A DNA stretch of 64,000 bases from Steinernema hermaphroditum (GCA_030435675.1 CM059623.1:13610092-13674091), one strand, 5' to 3'; counted from the first letter of the stretch, positions 48,231 to 58,209 are shown. The notes: generated by a model not told the origin, from the sequence alone. Numbers and translations are program-made.

Positions 48231-49357
48231 GCTCTGTATCCTAGGATTTCTGTTTATCCTTTGAGAAGGCTGCTTTTAAATAGGACTTTCGTGTAAAATT
48301 TGTGCCACAAAATAAAACGTTAGTCCAAATTTTGGCTCTATTGTTGGTACAGATTGTTATCCCGACCACAAACTCAATGTTGGCACATATCAGGCACGTC
48401 ACTTTTTAGGGATTAATATAGAAGACTGGCAAAAAAACTGTTATAAGAGAAAAGATTGTTAATTTAGACAACCATTGCGATATTGGGGCGGAAACATGTT
48501 ATCTTTGGGATGTCGCTTTCTTGTGTTTAATATCCAAAATAGGACTTTTGGACACGAATGACTCTTGTCCAACCAAGATGTTCCAAAACATGTCCCAGTG
48601 CTCAAGCCCGAAAGTGCGGTTTGCGTAATGGTATAGTGGTATATGAGTGGTGTACATCACATTATACCTTTTGAAAACTATAACCGAAACCAGAACTCAC
48701 AGAAGTGATCGGTAATTTGGCTACAAAATCATTGAGGACCAAACTTTAGCAAAACGTTCCTTCATTATGCAGATACGTTGCATGGCGAATTCCGTTGATT
48801 CAATAGTAAGCTAGCTGACTTCCAAAAGCAAGGAAGGGATTCAATTGTAGGCGTCACCAAATGATCAAATGTGAATAAAACCGATGACTCTATATTATTA
48901 TCTTTGAACCCAAGCTCACCAGCATTCGGCCCTTTTCACCTTCTGATGATTTGAATTTTTTTCATCATTATTTGATCAGATATGTGTCGATTTGAATCCA
49001 TGTACCAAGCCCGAATGCATGGATATTCTAGTCGCATAGGTGGGTGGATTTACCATAATGTTAAGTGTGCCCATATTTACAGTAAGCACAAAAAAGTCAA
49101 TTGATGGATCTAAATGTCAACTGTCCCTTTATTGCTCACTTTACGACTTCGCTCCTTTTCATTCAATTTTGCGGTAAATCATTGCAACAAAAGGCTGCCT
49201 ATCAACAAAAAAACGCCGTCCGTTGTCTCCCTTTTGTTCCCATGTCACAGTGCCGACAGTCTGTCAGCATCGCTTCGCTCCTCCCGTCACCTCTGCGCGC
49301 GCCTCTTTCTTCCACCCTCCTCCACTCGGCCGTCTTCCGAATAAGACATCGAATAAT

Positions 49358-49365
49358 ATGCAAAT
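49358..49365 (+). promoter_or_regulatory. Octamer (POU-factor) site ATGCAAAT
   Basis: A perfect octamer, ATGCAAAT, preceded by AATAAT, within a GC-rich island about 17 kb upstream of the Hox gene. POU proteins bind this word; use here is inference, and one octamer is expected by chance about every 30 kb. Confidence 0.25.
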
Positions 49366-51522
49366 GTGCACGGCACCGTCGCCGCCGCAACTTGGCGCAC
49401 TGTGGGAAAACGACGGAAATCATAACAGCCTCGATTCGAATATTCCAATCGATGCGCGGCCTGCTTCCCTGCAGGCTTCGCTCCCCCCAAGCCGTGCTGT
49501 GACCGACCCGGTGATCACGCGACAGAAGAAACGGGTTACAACCGTGCTGCAAAAAGTGGTCTAATCGCGCACGCCATCGAACTACGGTAGAATGCAAAGA
49601 ATCGGGACGGGGAGATAACGGCGCGGATACGGTAGTTCGTTGACCGTGAGACCGGCGAAAAAGCGGAGAAATAGTGCAAAGACATAAAGTGCACGCGTGT
49701 ACCCGAACATGGGAGAGAGGCGCCCGATTGGGGATGCGCCGCGTCTAGACAGTGCATCTGTCCTACAGGCCGGATCGGGGGGCTCCGACAGGTAAGTCAG
49801 CCAAAGTTTCGCTTGCACTGTGTCGAAGAGTTGGGAATATCGGGACGAGTTGTAAACAGGGAAATTGAGGTGGAATTGGGGAAAGGAACTTCCAATAGAG
49901 TTCTGATTTCGATGCAGAATTACCGAATGATGAAGAACGAACGATAAACGCATGAACAGTAGGCTCATTTCCATAGGACACTTATTAGAGACAGGGAAGC
50001 ATCCATGGCTGTAATGAATGAAAGAGGCTCGTCAACAACGTTTAACTTTTTGCACTACTCACAGAAACACTCACAAAGACAAAGACTCGTGCATCGCTTC
50101 GGCGGCGCTTGAATTTCAGCAGGTGCTGTTTATTAGTGTCCTGCATAAGTCCCAGAAATACCCTCACACGTGTTGAAACCAATCTTGGTCATTTAGATTC
50201 GCAAAAGCAGGCTTTTCAACATTGCGACTCATCGCTTGAGACTTAAGATCTGAGCGTGGCAATTGATACTGAGACAATTTGGCGATGTGAGAGTAGAAAG
50301 AAGCTCAAAAAAGATCCTTATGCCCAAATACGTCGAAATCCTGAGGGGACGACTGAAATACTCAAAACTGGGTTTCAAAGACGATTCAAAGCAAGTGGAC
50401 GGCTGAAAGCGCAACAAGGGACGGTCTAAATGTTAAACGGGACGGATGAAACGGCTTTAAGCTGAAAAAAACTGACTAATTCTCAAAGCGTTCTTCTCAA
50501 AATTTTCACAATCTTCGTGGTGAACCTTGGAAAAAGCAATGTAATATTTGGGATTATTCAAAAACTGTAGTCATGTCTGGTTCAGTCTCAAAATTTGAAA
50601 TTCTGATCTTCTTGTCATATTTTTTGGACTTTTCAAAAGTTTTATTTTATTTTATTTGCTCAGTCATTGGTTTATAATAGCCCTGAAAGACTGCTGAAAC
50701 CGTTCTGTAGACTCTTCTCTGTGAGAATTTTGAGAAAAATGCTTTGAGAATCAGTCAGTTTTTTCGGACTTTATTATCAAGATGACCAAGACTGCTCAGC
50801 GAAACGCATGTCACTAGTAGAGACGGGTACGGATCGGGTCGAATAGTTGGGCCTTCATAGCAATTTTTTGGTTCTTGATTTGACTTCTCTATGTATTAGG
50901 CTTTTTAGGACTTCTTTGTGTTGCATCCTGGTCACTTCTAAAAATACACAAAAAAGTACACTTTTATCCTTGCCGCTAGCTGAATCAATATTAATTGAAA
51001 CACTGATGATTCCATTGTGTTCTGAATCCTTCACGAGGTGAAGGTCGTCGGTAGTGTCACCAATGTTATAGCCAGTGATGTCCCATCAAGTCCGAAATCG
51101 AAACGAGCCCGAACTCTTTTTCAGACTCGTCGGTTAGAACTACATGCACTTTTCAATGCACGTATGTGCTAGGGATGCATCCACTATCCTTTTTAGCATC
51201 TATTTGTATCTTGAGAATCTCATCGCCGAAGATTGAGTGAAACGAGAGACGTACTTTAGCAACGTTGAGAGAAGAAGCTCAAAAATTATCGAAAGTAATT
51301 CACATAACTAACACTGCCTGCTGATTTCCTATTTCTTAGCAAAATCTGCCGTTGCATTGTTTTGAAAAAATCGTGAATTCAGAAGGAAAAACTGAAAGTG
51401 AATAGCAGAATGAATGCAACGAACAGGGAGCTTATTCTTTTTCTTTTCTTTGCTTCCTTTTATGACCAAAAAAGAAGTGTTTCTCTGAAGATCTTTAATT
51501 GGGTGTTTGCACAAGAGTTATA

Positions 51523-51605
51523 CAGGGTTGCCCAAAAAGAGCATCTAAACAGAAGTCTGCAATGCCATTTCCGTGGGCATCCTAAGGTGAAATCGGTCTA
51601 TTTCG
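51523..51605. repeat. Decayed mariner-type repeat end (copy 2)
   Basis: TACAGGGTTGCCCAAAAAGAGCATCTAAACAGAAGTCTGC is followed by ATTTCCGTGGGCATCCTAAGG. The left end resembles the TACAGGGTGGCCC terminus of the intact MITE at 55313. No matching right end was found. Confidence 0.45.
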
Positions 51606-52061
51606 TTTCGTTTTATTGAGCGGTCTGGCCTTACCTATCTTCACGCAAATGACAGTCTTGTCTGAGCCAACCTTTAAATGCAAAAGGGTGAGCTGAAATC
51701 ACCGACCATCATGCAGAAAAGTGAGCCTAGGATCATCGGATCAGGCATCAAGATTAGACGCATAATGATAGCATATCATACGGATTCCTAGAGATAATAC
51801 CAACTACAAGACATACAGTAAGGGAAGCGAAAATAGAAGAAAATGAAAGCGATCGATCAGCCGATCTTCTTCTGAACCGTCAGTTCGCAACATCACCACC
51901 GTGTCCTCCAAAAAGATCGTCAAATCTGTCATCATCGGGTGCCGACAACGTCGGCGACATCTCAATCCCGCCGCGCACTCCATCGCTTTCCCCTAAACGG
52001 CGTCGATCAAAGCGAAGCGCACCGTAATTAATAAGTACGTAAAACTACCGTACCCCCGTAG

Positions 52062-52081
52062 AGCGCTCCAATTGGAGCGCT
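52062..52081. repeat. Perfect 20-bp palindrome in a GC-rich island
   Basis: AGCGCTCCAATTGGAGCGCT is identical on both strands. It lies between two ATCAAAGCGA words (52006-52015 and 52166-52175) and next to TACCGTA (52046). CCAAT is present on both arms. Confidence 0.8.
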
Positions 52082-52797
52082 AAGGTCGCGCGCGCACGTC
52101 TGTCCGCTCTTTTTGCGGCAGTGCGCGCTGGAGGTCTTCGAGATCGTAAAATCCGGTCGGCGCGAATCAAAGCGAACGGCCGTAAAACGGCAGAGCGCCG
52201 CGAAAAACAAAACGCACGTTTTGTTTTAGTGCCTTTCGCGACGTCGCCAATTGGCAGAAGCGCCTCGGGGAGAATATAAAGCGCTGCGGTGGCGATGCGA
52301 AGGATGGGACGACGATCTTTTGACGAGAACAAAAGTTATGGCCGAATTAAGTTGACACCTAGCGGGCGAGAGCGGGCTGATAGGGGTCGAATGATGGGGG
52401 TAGTGGATTGCAGGGGGATTACAGTAGTCACAGTGTGTTATCTACAACACAATCAAAGAATGACAGAGGGGCAAACGGTAGGTCTAGGTGAGTACATGTA
52501 GTGTGCAAAACATTAGCTGCTTCACCCTTTTCATTGGCGATTCCCAAGTCAACCAATATATATTTGGACGTATGTGCTTTCTAAAGAAACTATGAGGCAG
52601 ATCATGATGAGATACTCCTCAAGTATGTATCGGGACATTTGGGATCGCCGGTGACAAACGGATGTGTCCTCGGTGAGAAAGGATGACCCCATATGCGCCT
52701 TTTTTCATATTTTTCAGGAGTAATACACTTAGGCAGTAGTACTAGGGTGCAAAATTTCAACCAAAACGGCGGAGCACACCGTTAAATGTTCCTTTTA

Positions 52798-53120
52798 AGG
52801 CCCATTTATACTCTGCGCGACACAAAACGCCTTTTTTGGTGTCGCTTAGCTTGTCTACGTGTGACTATTTAAGCAAAACCGAATAACACTGCACAGTCAT
52901 GATGCTTTCGGATCGGGCTATCAAACCATCATCAGAAAAAATTTTTTGGAACATGCCATGTAGGTTAAGTTAACTGCCGCTTAGCTTTCAAGTTTCAAGT
53001 TTTTTGTCGCGCAGCTGTGTCGCGTAGCTGCGCGACAGTGAACTTAACTTACATGGCATGTTCCAAAAAAATTTTTCTGATGATGGTTTGATTTGTGTCG
53101 CGCAGAGTATAAATGGGCCT
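52798..53120. mobile_element. Nested inverted-repeat element, PIF/Harbinger-like MITE
   Basis: A 323-bp element flanked by TTA on both sides (52795-52797 and 53121-53123). It begins AGGCCCATTTATACTCTGCG and ends with the reverse complement, CGCAGAGTATAAATGGGCCT. A second inverted pair lies inside: CAAACCATCATCAGAAAAAA...GTTAAGTT (about 52922-52972) and AACTTAAC...TTTTTCTGATGATGGTTTG (about 53040-53090). The centre carries GTCGCGCAGCTGTGTCGCGTAGCTGCGCGAC. A 3-bp TTA target and GGCCC-type ends suit the PIF/Harbinger superfamily. There is no transposase inside. Confidence 0.75.
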
Positions 53121-53124
53121 TTAG

Positions 53125-53502
53125 CTAGCCGTTCTCAGCGATCGGTCGGCTCGTCCACTCGTGCTCTCGTTCAAACCAACATTTCAGATAGTCAGAATCC
53201 GAATTCCGTCGAATTCGGTCGGGTCGTCCAGTCTGAGCCGAATGAGTTGAGTGAGCGGTCGTTCTCGGTCGTCATTGTTGGCGGCTCTCAGAAGACCTGG
53301 AACACCAGGGAGCCGTAGTTCCAACGTCAAGAATATTGTCACCACCACCCGACTTCACCAGCACCGTCCGGAGCAACCGAAGAAGCGCTACAACTCCGAA
53401 GTTCGTGCCGCCACGCTAGCTGAAGATGGGTTAGCTGAGCTGCACCGCCGTCTCCAGATTCATCTCCTCGCCCCTCTGATGCCCGTCGACATTTATCATT
53501 AA
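53125..53502 (+). repeat. Dispersed element with coding-like core (copy 2)
   Basis: Two adjoining plus frames carry ELSERSFSVVIVGGSQKTWN and then RRPGTPGSRSSNVKNIVTTT. The switch between them implies a frameshift. The same blocks occur inverted at 57812-58165 in one continuous frame and degraded at 21098-21240. Origin unknown: a dispersed gene fragment or an uncharacterised transposon. Confidence 0.55.
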
Positions 53503-53793
53503 AAGACTATTTACAAGGCCCTGTATTCACGACACACCTTGTATTCCTGAATTACATGAGTCACCAAGTGACTTTAAGACCCGGGTATTCCATTATGATC
53601 TTTGACTGTGATCTATTCAACATTTGTGCTACTGTGTAGGGAACCACTATGCAGAAGATATTAATTACCCATGCGTATTTATTTGATAACAAAAATGTAC
53701 TTTTGTCAGGGGTAAGCATCTCTCAACATAATAAAACTTTTTTTCGTCTATTTCAGATTTATTAACATGGCACAGATTAACCAAAACACCAAT

Positions 53794-54726
53794 TTACGTG
53801 AACAATATTCCAATTACTGGCGTTTTCACGCAATAACTCATCTCATTCTCGTTGGGTTTCTGTTGCATACAGTCGAAAAACATGTACGCGATGTGGCTAT
53901 CTCCGTCGTCTCTACCATACTTCAGCTTGTAAGGGTGCGATGGTCTTCCGAAGAGAGTGCGCGGAAAGTAGAAGTAGTGCCTGCTGATTGGATCGAATTC
54001 TTCTTGAGAACGAAGCTCCAGTCTATCCTCGAAGAAGTGAGCATGATTTGGGTTTTCGAAATACAAATCTTTCCCACGAAGTGTTTCTTTGTTCTGGGAC
54101 CAAAATGCAAGAAGTTCTTCGAGATGATCATGGTTCACAAGACGCAAAGACTCGAACTGAGGTTGAATAAGTGAAAGCTTCATGATTTCCATCACTCCTT
54201 CTGAATATGCCTCGCTTTCAACGCGCAATTGGGCGAGGTGCCCGGTCTCGATAAGTCTCTTACAAAGCACGATCGCTTCTTCGTCGAGTGCTTTGTAAAT
54301 GTACAATCTTGTTAGTCGCTTAGCTGTGCATGCCCAGTCGATCCACGCCTTACTCATCGTACCTGTCTGTAGGACTAAGGAGTACACGGCATTGGGAAGG
54401 CAAATCCGATCGATGATTTCCTTGCTAACCTTGTCTTTGTTACTCTCGAAAATATTTATGTCGACGTTTGCGACAAATTTGTCTTTCTCGATCCAGAGGT
54501 GTTCCGGTACGTCGCCATTCCGATCCCGACGTCTTTCACCAATTATCGTATTGTTTCTAATAGCAACAGCATGATATTTGTACATCGATGTTATCTGCTG
54601 CGCGACGGTTCCAATATTACCCGACAATCCTTGGGCAGTTATGGATAGCTGCGGAATTATGAAATCTCGAACAGTCCATCCAACCCGAAATACAGATTCA
54701 TAGAACGCGCCGGGAAGGCTATTCAT
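53794..54726 (-). CDS. F-box-like lineage-specific nematode protein, copy 3
   Basis: Single-exon minus-strand gene, 310 aa, with ATG at 54726 (a GTG precedes it). It reads MNSLPGAFYESVFRVGW at the start and shares ELSGNIG-like (GLSGNIG), WIDWACTAKRLTRL, FWSQNKETLRGKDLYF and LFGRPSHPYKLKYGRDDGD with the tandem pair at 5.6-8.2 kb, ending GILFT. It is intact. The distance from the tandem pair (about 46 kb) shows that the family is dispersed as well as tandem. Role unknown; an SCF-type adaptor is only a guess from the N-terminus. Confidence 0.8.
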   Translation of the reverse strand: MNSLPGAFYESVFRVGWTVRDFIIPQLSITAQGLSGNIGTVAQQITSMYKYHAVAIRNNTIIGERRRDRNGDVPEHLWIEKDKFVANVDINIFESNKDKVSKEIIDRICLPNAVYSLVLQTGTMSKAWIDWACTAKRLTRLYIYKALDEEAIVLCKRLIETGHLAQLRVESEAYSEGVMEIMKLSLIQPQFESLRLVNHDHLEELLAFWSQNKETLRGKDLYFENPNHAHFFEDRLELRSQEEFDPISRHYFYFPRTLFGRPSHPYKLKYGRDDGDSHIAYMFFDCMQQKPNENEMSYCVKTPVIGILFT

Positions 54727-54871
54727 CACTGTTGATTAAAAATTAACAGAGACATGTTTCAAAATCAGAAGCTTTAATAGCAAAATGGGCGCATCGCTAA
54801 TCGAGAATGTGTAATGCAAAATTGTAATGGGATCATAAGACGACAAAGATTTCGCACTGAATATATGATTG

Positions 54872-55069
54872 TTATGATGGGTCCGAAGAGTCCGTTGGTT
54901 CCCATGTTGTGCTCTTCCGCCCATGTAATTCTGTATGTGGCTCGCTTAAATCATAAAAATCTTCCCATCGCCACATTGGGAAATCCAGACTCACGTGCCT
55001 AGGGCTAATTTTTAACAAACGTTTTACGCCTGTATCAACGCTGGAGGTGGTCACTTCAAGTGTACTCAT
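54872..55069 (-). CDS. Small ORF of 65 aa, unrecognised
   Basis: ATG at 55069 opens 65 codons (MSTLEVTTSSVDTGVKRLLK ... FPMWRWEDFYDLSEPH) ending TAA. The composition is coding-like, and it lies on the same strand about 150 bp upstream of the F-box-like copy. No domain recognised, and no splice evidence. Confidence 0.3.
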   Translation of the reverse strand: MSTLEVTTSSVDTGVKRLLKISPRHVSLDFPMWRWEDFYDLSEPHTELHGRKSTTWEPTDSSDPS

Positions 55070-55312
55070 TTTAAATATGTGCAGTTGTTTGTTTTTGCTT
55101 TTTACTGTTGTTCGTTTTCCGATAAAAATGCGTTTTGTTCCAAAAAAAATATCGTTTTTTTGGAAGCTTCAACCCCATATTTCTGCAAAAAAAATTTTCC
55201 GGACTCGTCGAGTCTCGAGTTTGAACTGCACTTGAAATTTTGGCAGGAAAGTTGTAAATTGATGGTGTTTTCTGCTCATTCTGGCTTTTTCTAACGTCTA
55301 CAGATTGCAGTA

Positions 55313-55578
55313 TACAGGGTGGCCCAGAAGTAGTGTGACGCCGAAAATCGGTCATATCTCGAAGCAGTGAACGAATTAAAACAAACAGCATAAAACCCAT
55401 CTTGTGGAAAACTGTTTTCAAGACCGCGTAGTAGGGTAGATGAACAAGTAGGAGCGAGGTAGTGAATAGGAAGAGATGCTGAATTCGAATATCACAACGG
55501 GAATGCACGACCGATTCACAAAACGACAAAAAATTAATAATTTAAATGGGCGTCACACTACTTCTGGGCCACCCTGTA
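55313..55578. mobile_element. Mariner-type MITE with perfect 30-bp inverted repeats
   Basis: A 266-bp element. The left end TACAGGGTGGCCCAGAAGTA (55313 onward) and the right end (55549-55578) are exact reverse complements over 30 bp. Both termini carry TA, the mariner/Tc1 target. The interior has no transposase. The 3-bp-perfect arms imply recent activity relative to the decayed relatives at 40.8 and 51.5 kb. Confidence 0.85.
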
Positions 55579-55935
55579 CATAGTGGACACTGTTTTGACA
55601 GTCACATGCAGAAAATGGCTTTCAGTAACTTTTGAAGGCAAGTTCAGTCAATGCTGGAACTGGATGCCGGAAAACTAACGGAATATGAGTCCGAGCCCGT
55701 ACTCGTCACCATTTCTGATCGAAACACGGCTCCAAATCGCGTCATGACCCCGAATCCTACGAATTTTGCACCACAACTCGTGTGTGAAAACTAATGCGAA
55801 GCCCAGATTTATTCGAATCTAATCGTCATACCTCACCTCCACGGGAACCTACGTGTTCATAGTCATCGCCACCGCGATTTGTCCTGTCTTTTCAAGGTTT
55901 TCTGCCGCCGACGACCCGTTATTCATTACTTCCCA

Positions 55936-56919
55936 ATGGACACCGTGCCCTACAATTTCATTGATGATGTTGCTGTACTAGCCGACTGGCAGTGTCTGTC
56001 TCAATTGCAGAATCTAAACGACCCGCTTTGGGAGAGTGTGGCGCAGCTTCACAGCAGTAAGCGCGAATATTTCTCTGTTTACTTTCGGCAGACTGAAAGA
56101 GGCATCGAGCACATCATTCGCAGTTGCTCTAATGGCTGTATTACTCCCGAGTATGTGCGGAAGAATCGCCGCTTTGTCCAAGTTTACAGTGTTCTTGATG
56201 ATATATTGAACGGCAACGAAAGAAGGCACTGGGAGCATGCCGTTGTTTTAAGTGAGGAAAAGACAAAGACGATGCTGGAAACTATATTATATGCTCGGTC
56301 TCGGCTGCGGACGCTAGCGGTGCCGCAGTTCCTTGGTATCCAGAGAACTCTTTTGTCCTTGCTTCGCGACAATCTACGCTTTACCGCTATCTCATTGGCC
56401 TATTGCGGAGAGATCGCCGAAGAATTTCTCAGCTACCAAATCGACCATTCAGAGATTCTGAAAGAGGTAGTACTGGAAGATAACGAGTGGCCAAACTCGG
56501 TCCTCGCCCTAATCAAGAAGTTCTGCCTGTATCAACGTCGAAAGAACAGTGTATGAGCTTGCTTTTCGAGCACGAAGATCGAAGGTTTCAACGTTGTCGA
56601 GTACATGGAGGATTTCATTGATTTCTGGAAGCAAAATGGTCATTTGGAGTGCACATTGAGTTACGAAGTAGACGAAGAGACGTATAGCTCCTTGACCGAA
56701 GAGGAAATCAATGACTATCGCTGGCCCCCACGCCTGTTGAAGTGCCCTACTGAAAAATCTATCGCTTGCGTAGGGGGCGGCAAGGTACGTGGTTTTTTGA
56801 CATTTTATAGATGTGTGTGCAGCAATAATCGGCCGCAATCACGAGAATGTCGGGCAAAGTGTTATTATCCGACCTCTGGCATTAATACGACTGAGGAAAG
56901 CATTGAAGAAGAGTGGTGA
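55936..56919 (+). CDS. Divergent F-box-like family member with one short intron
   Basis: The ATG at 55936 (MDTVPYNFIDDVAVLADW) begins a frame interrupted by TGA at 56554. A 42-bp intron, 56529-56570 (CCT/GTATCA...TTTTCGAG/C), removes that stop in frame. The result is 313 aa, the same length as the other family members, and FCLTKIEGFNVVEYMEDFIDFW then lines up with the QPQFxSL...HLxELLxFW block of the paralogs. The tail has KCPTEKS, a GGGKVRGFLTFYRCVCSNN stretch and ends TTEESIEEEW. A perfect-looking donor (AAG/GTACGT, 56787) and acceptor lie in the tail, but splicing them would cause an early stop, so I kept the frame unspliced. The start is chosen by similarity to MDxVPYxF starts. Confidence 0.7.
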
Positions 56920-57453
56920 ACAGGTCAAGAATGATCACTATTATTGAACTGCGATTATTGAACGCTATGTAATCGATGTAATGTATATGTAATCGCCTCA
57001 GAGTGATATATTGAACGCCTCAGAATTCCGGCTCGACTCAGTCCGCTTTGATTGTCCGCGATTCCCACCAGGGACCAAAATTTTTTACTTTTATATAACT
57101 GTCTTTTACTGTATTCCGTTACAAAAAAAAACATGTGAGAAAATCAGGAAACCATTTTTGCACTTATATTTCATGTCTTTATACCTATTATAAGAGTCAT
57201 CTAAAGGCCATTTTCAGTCACCATGTAATCGTCAGCGGCTAATATTTTGATAAAGCAATCAGGACATTTAGTTCATGAAGAAACCATGCCCATTTTTTGT
57301 TTAGCTGCTTCCCATATCACTGTAAATTTCATTCCTGCCTTTTGGTCATCTGTCACCCTTGCACCTCAACAATAAAACGCTTTAGAGTCTGTAAAAGTAG
57401 GATAACGTAGAATTTACACTCAGAGCAAGAAGAGAAACAAAATTAAAAACAAA

Positions 57454-57530
57454 TGCTCGCCCGGGCTTCGAACCTGTGAGCAAAAGCTTTATAACCAGCA
57501 GCCTTACCACCCGACCACACAGACAAGTTG
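57454..57530 (-). pseudogene. Class II-like tRNA relic (TAT anticodon region)
   Basis: On the minus strand a near-perfect A-box (TGGTCGGGTGG, 57507-57517) is followed by GTTATAA and a perfect B-box (GGTTCGAAGCC, 57464-57474). The D arm resembles Ser/Leu-type class II tRNAs. Acceptor and anticodon stems do not pair. It may derive from the nematode-specific V-arm tRNA-Ile(TAT), or be a tRNA-derived SINE head. Confidence 0.45.
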
Positions 57531-57811
57531 CCCCATTGGGACTTAATTCAATATAACACAACGGCACTATTTTAAAACTGCATTTTACCCCTGCCAAGTG
57601 CCCATGGGCAGCTAATATTTTGTAGGATTAATACACTGCACGAGAACTACTACGAGTTTTACGAGTTTACGAGTTTATCTTCTCGTATCGAAGGCTTACA
57701 CCTTGCGAGACGTCATATATGCACAAGAGGCCGTAGAATCACACCGTAGTCGCTGATTTTCCTCTGGCTTCGGCTGGAGATGGCATTCGAGAAGAACGAT
57801 CAGTGGTCCCA

Positions 57812-58165
57812 TTAGTATGCATGGGCGTTGAAGTGGCGAAGAGCTTGAATCAAGTCGCAGCGGACGGAGCGGGATCCCATCTTCAGCTGGCAGCGCAGAC
57901 GTCGGAGTTGCAACGCTTCTTCGGCTTCTCTGGCCGCGCGGGTGGAGACGGGCGGTTGTGACGGTCTTCTTGGCAAGTGTGAAACGGTGGAACTACGGCT
58001 TCCTGGTGTTCCAGGCCTTCTGGGAGCCGGGGCGATCATTGCGTCCCCAATGACGATCGAGAACGACCTCTCACTCAACTCATTCGGCTCAGACAGCCTC
58101 AGAGAGAGAGCGAGTGGACGACCCGACCGATCACTGGGAACACAAATGAAAGAGGACGAGAACTA
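57812..58165 (-). repeat. Dispersed element with coding-like core (copy 1, best preserved)
   Basis: The minus frame from about 58090 reads PNELSERSFSIVIGD, then APRRPGTPGSRSSTVSHLPR, RAAREAEEALQLRRLRCQLK and ends ALRHFNAHAY-stop (57812). Beyond it lies a block ending CCCAGTGATCGGTCGGGTCG that also matches the copy at 53125-53502. I do not recognise the protein. Confidence 0.55.
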
Positions 58166-58209
58166 CTATTGTACAAAATTTCAGTCGAATCGGCTGGGGG
58201 CACCTTAAA

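Larger units (their letters stand above)
32661..52797. other. Gene-poor Hox upstream region with GC-rich islands
   Basis: About 20 kb with no confident protein gene. AT-rich DNA alternates with GC-rich islands at roughly 33950-34140, 35470-35720, 37230-37340 and 37480-37880, 39850-40200, 41730-42170, 45870-46300, 49210-49640 and 51940-52290. The word TACGGTA/TACCGTA recurs throughout. Long frames in the islands (45876-46632, 49202-49597) are overlapping on both strands and compositional. I interpret the region as cis-regulatory DNA of the posterior Hox gene, possibly plus decayed genes at 43-48 kb. Confidence 0.55.

Noticed and set aside
49202..49597. 131-codon minus frame and 133-codon plus frame
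   Set aside because: Same compositional explanation in a GC-rich island; no domain and no start context.
56787..56824. Canonical GTACGT...GTGTGCAG intron in the tail of the divergent F-box-like gene
   Set aside because: Splicing it causes a stop after two codons, whereas the unspliced frame gives a coherent C-terminus ending TTEESIEEEW.
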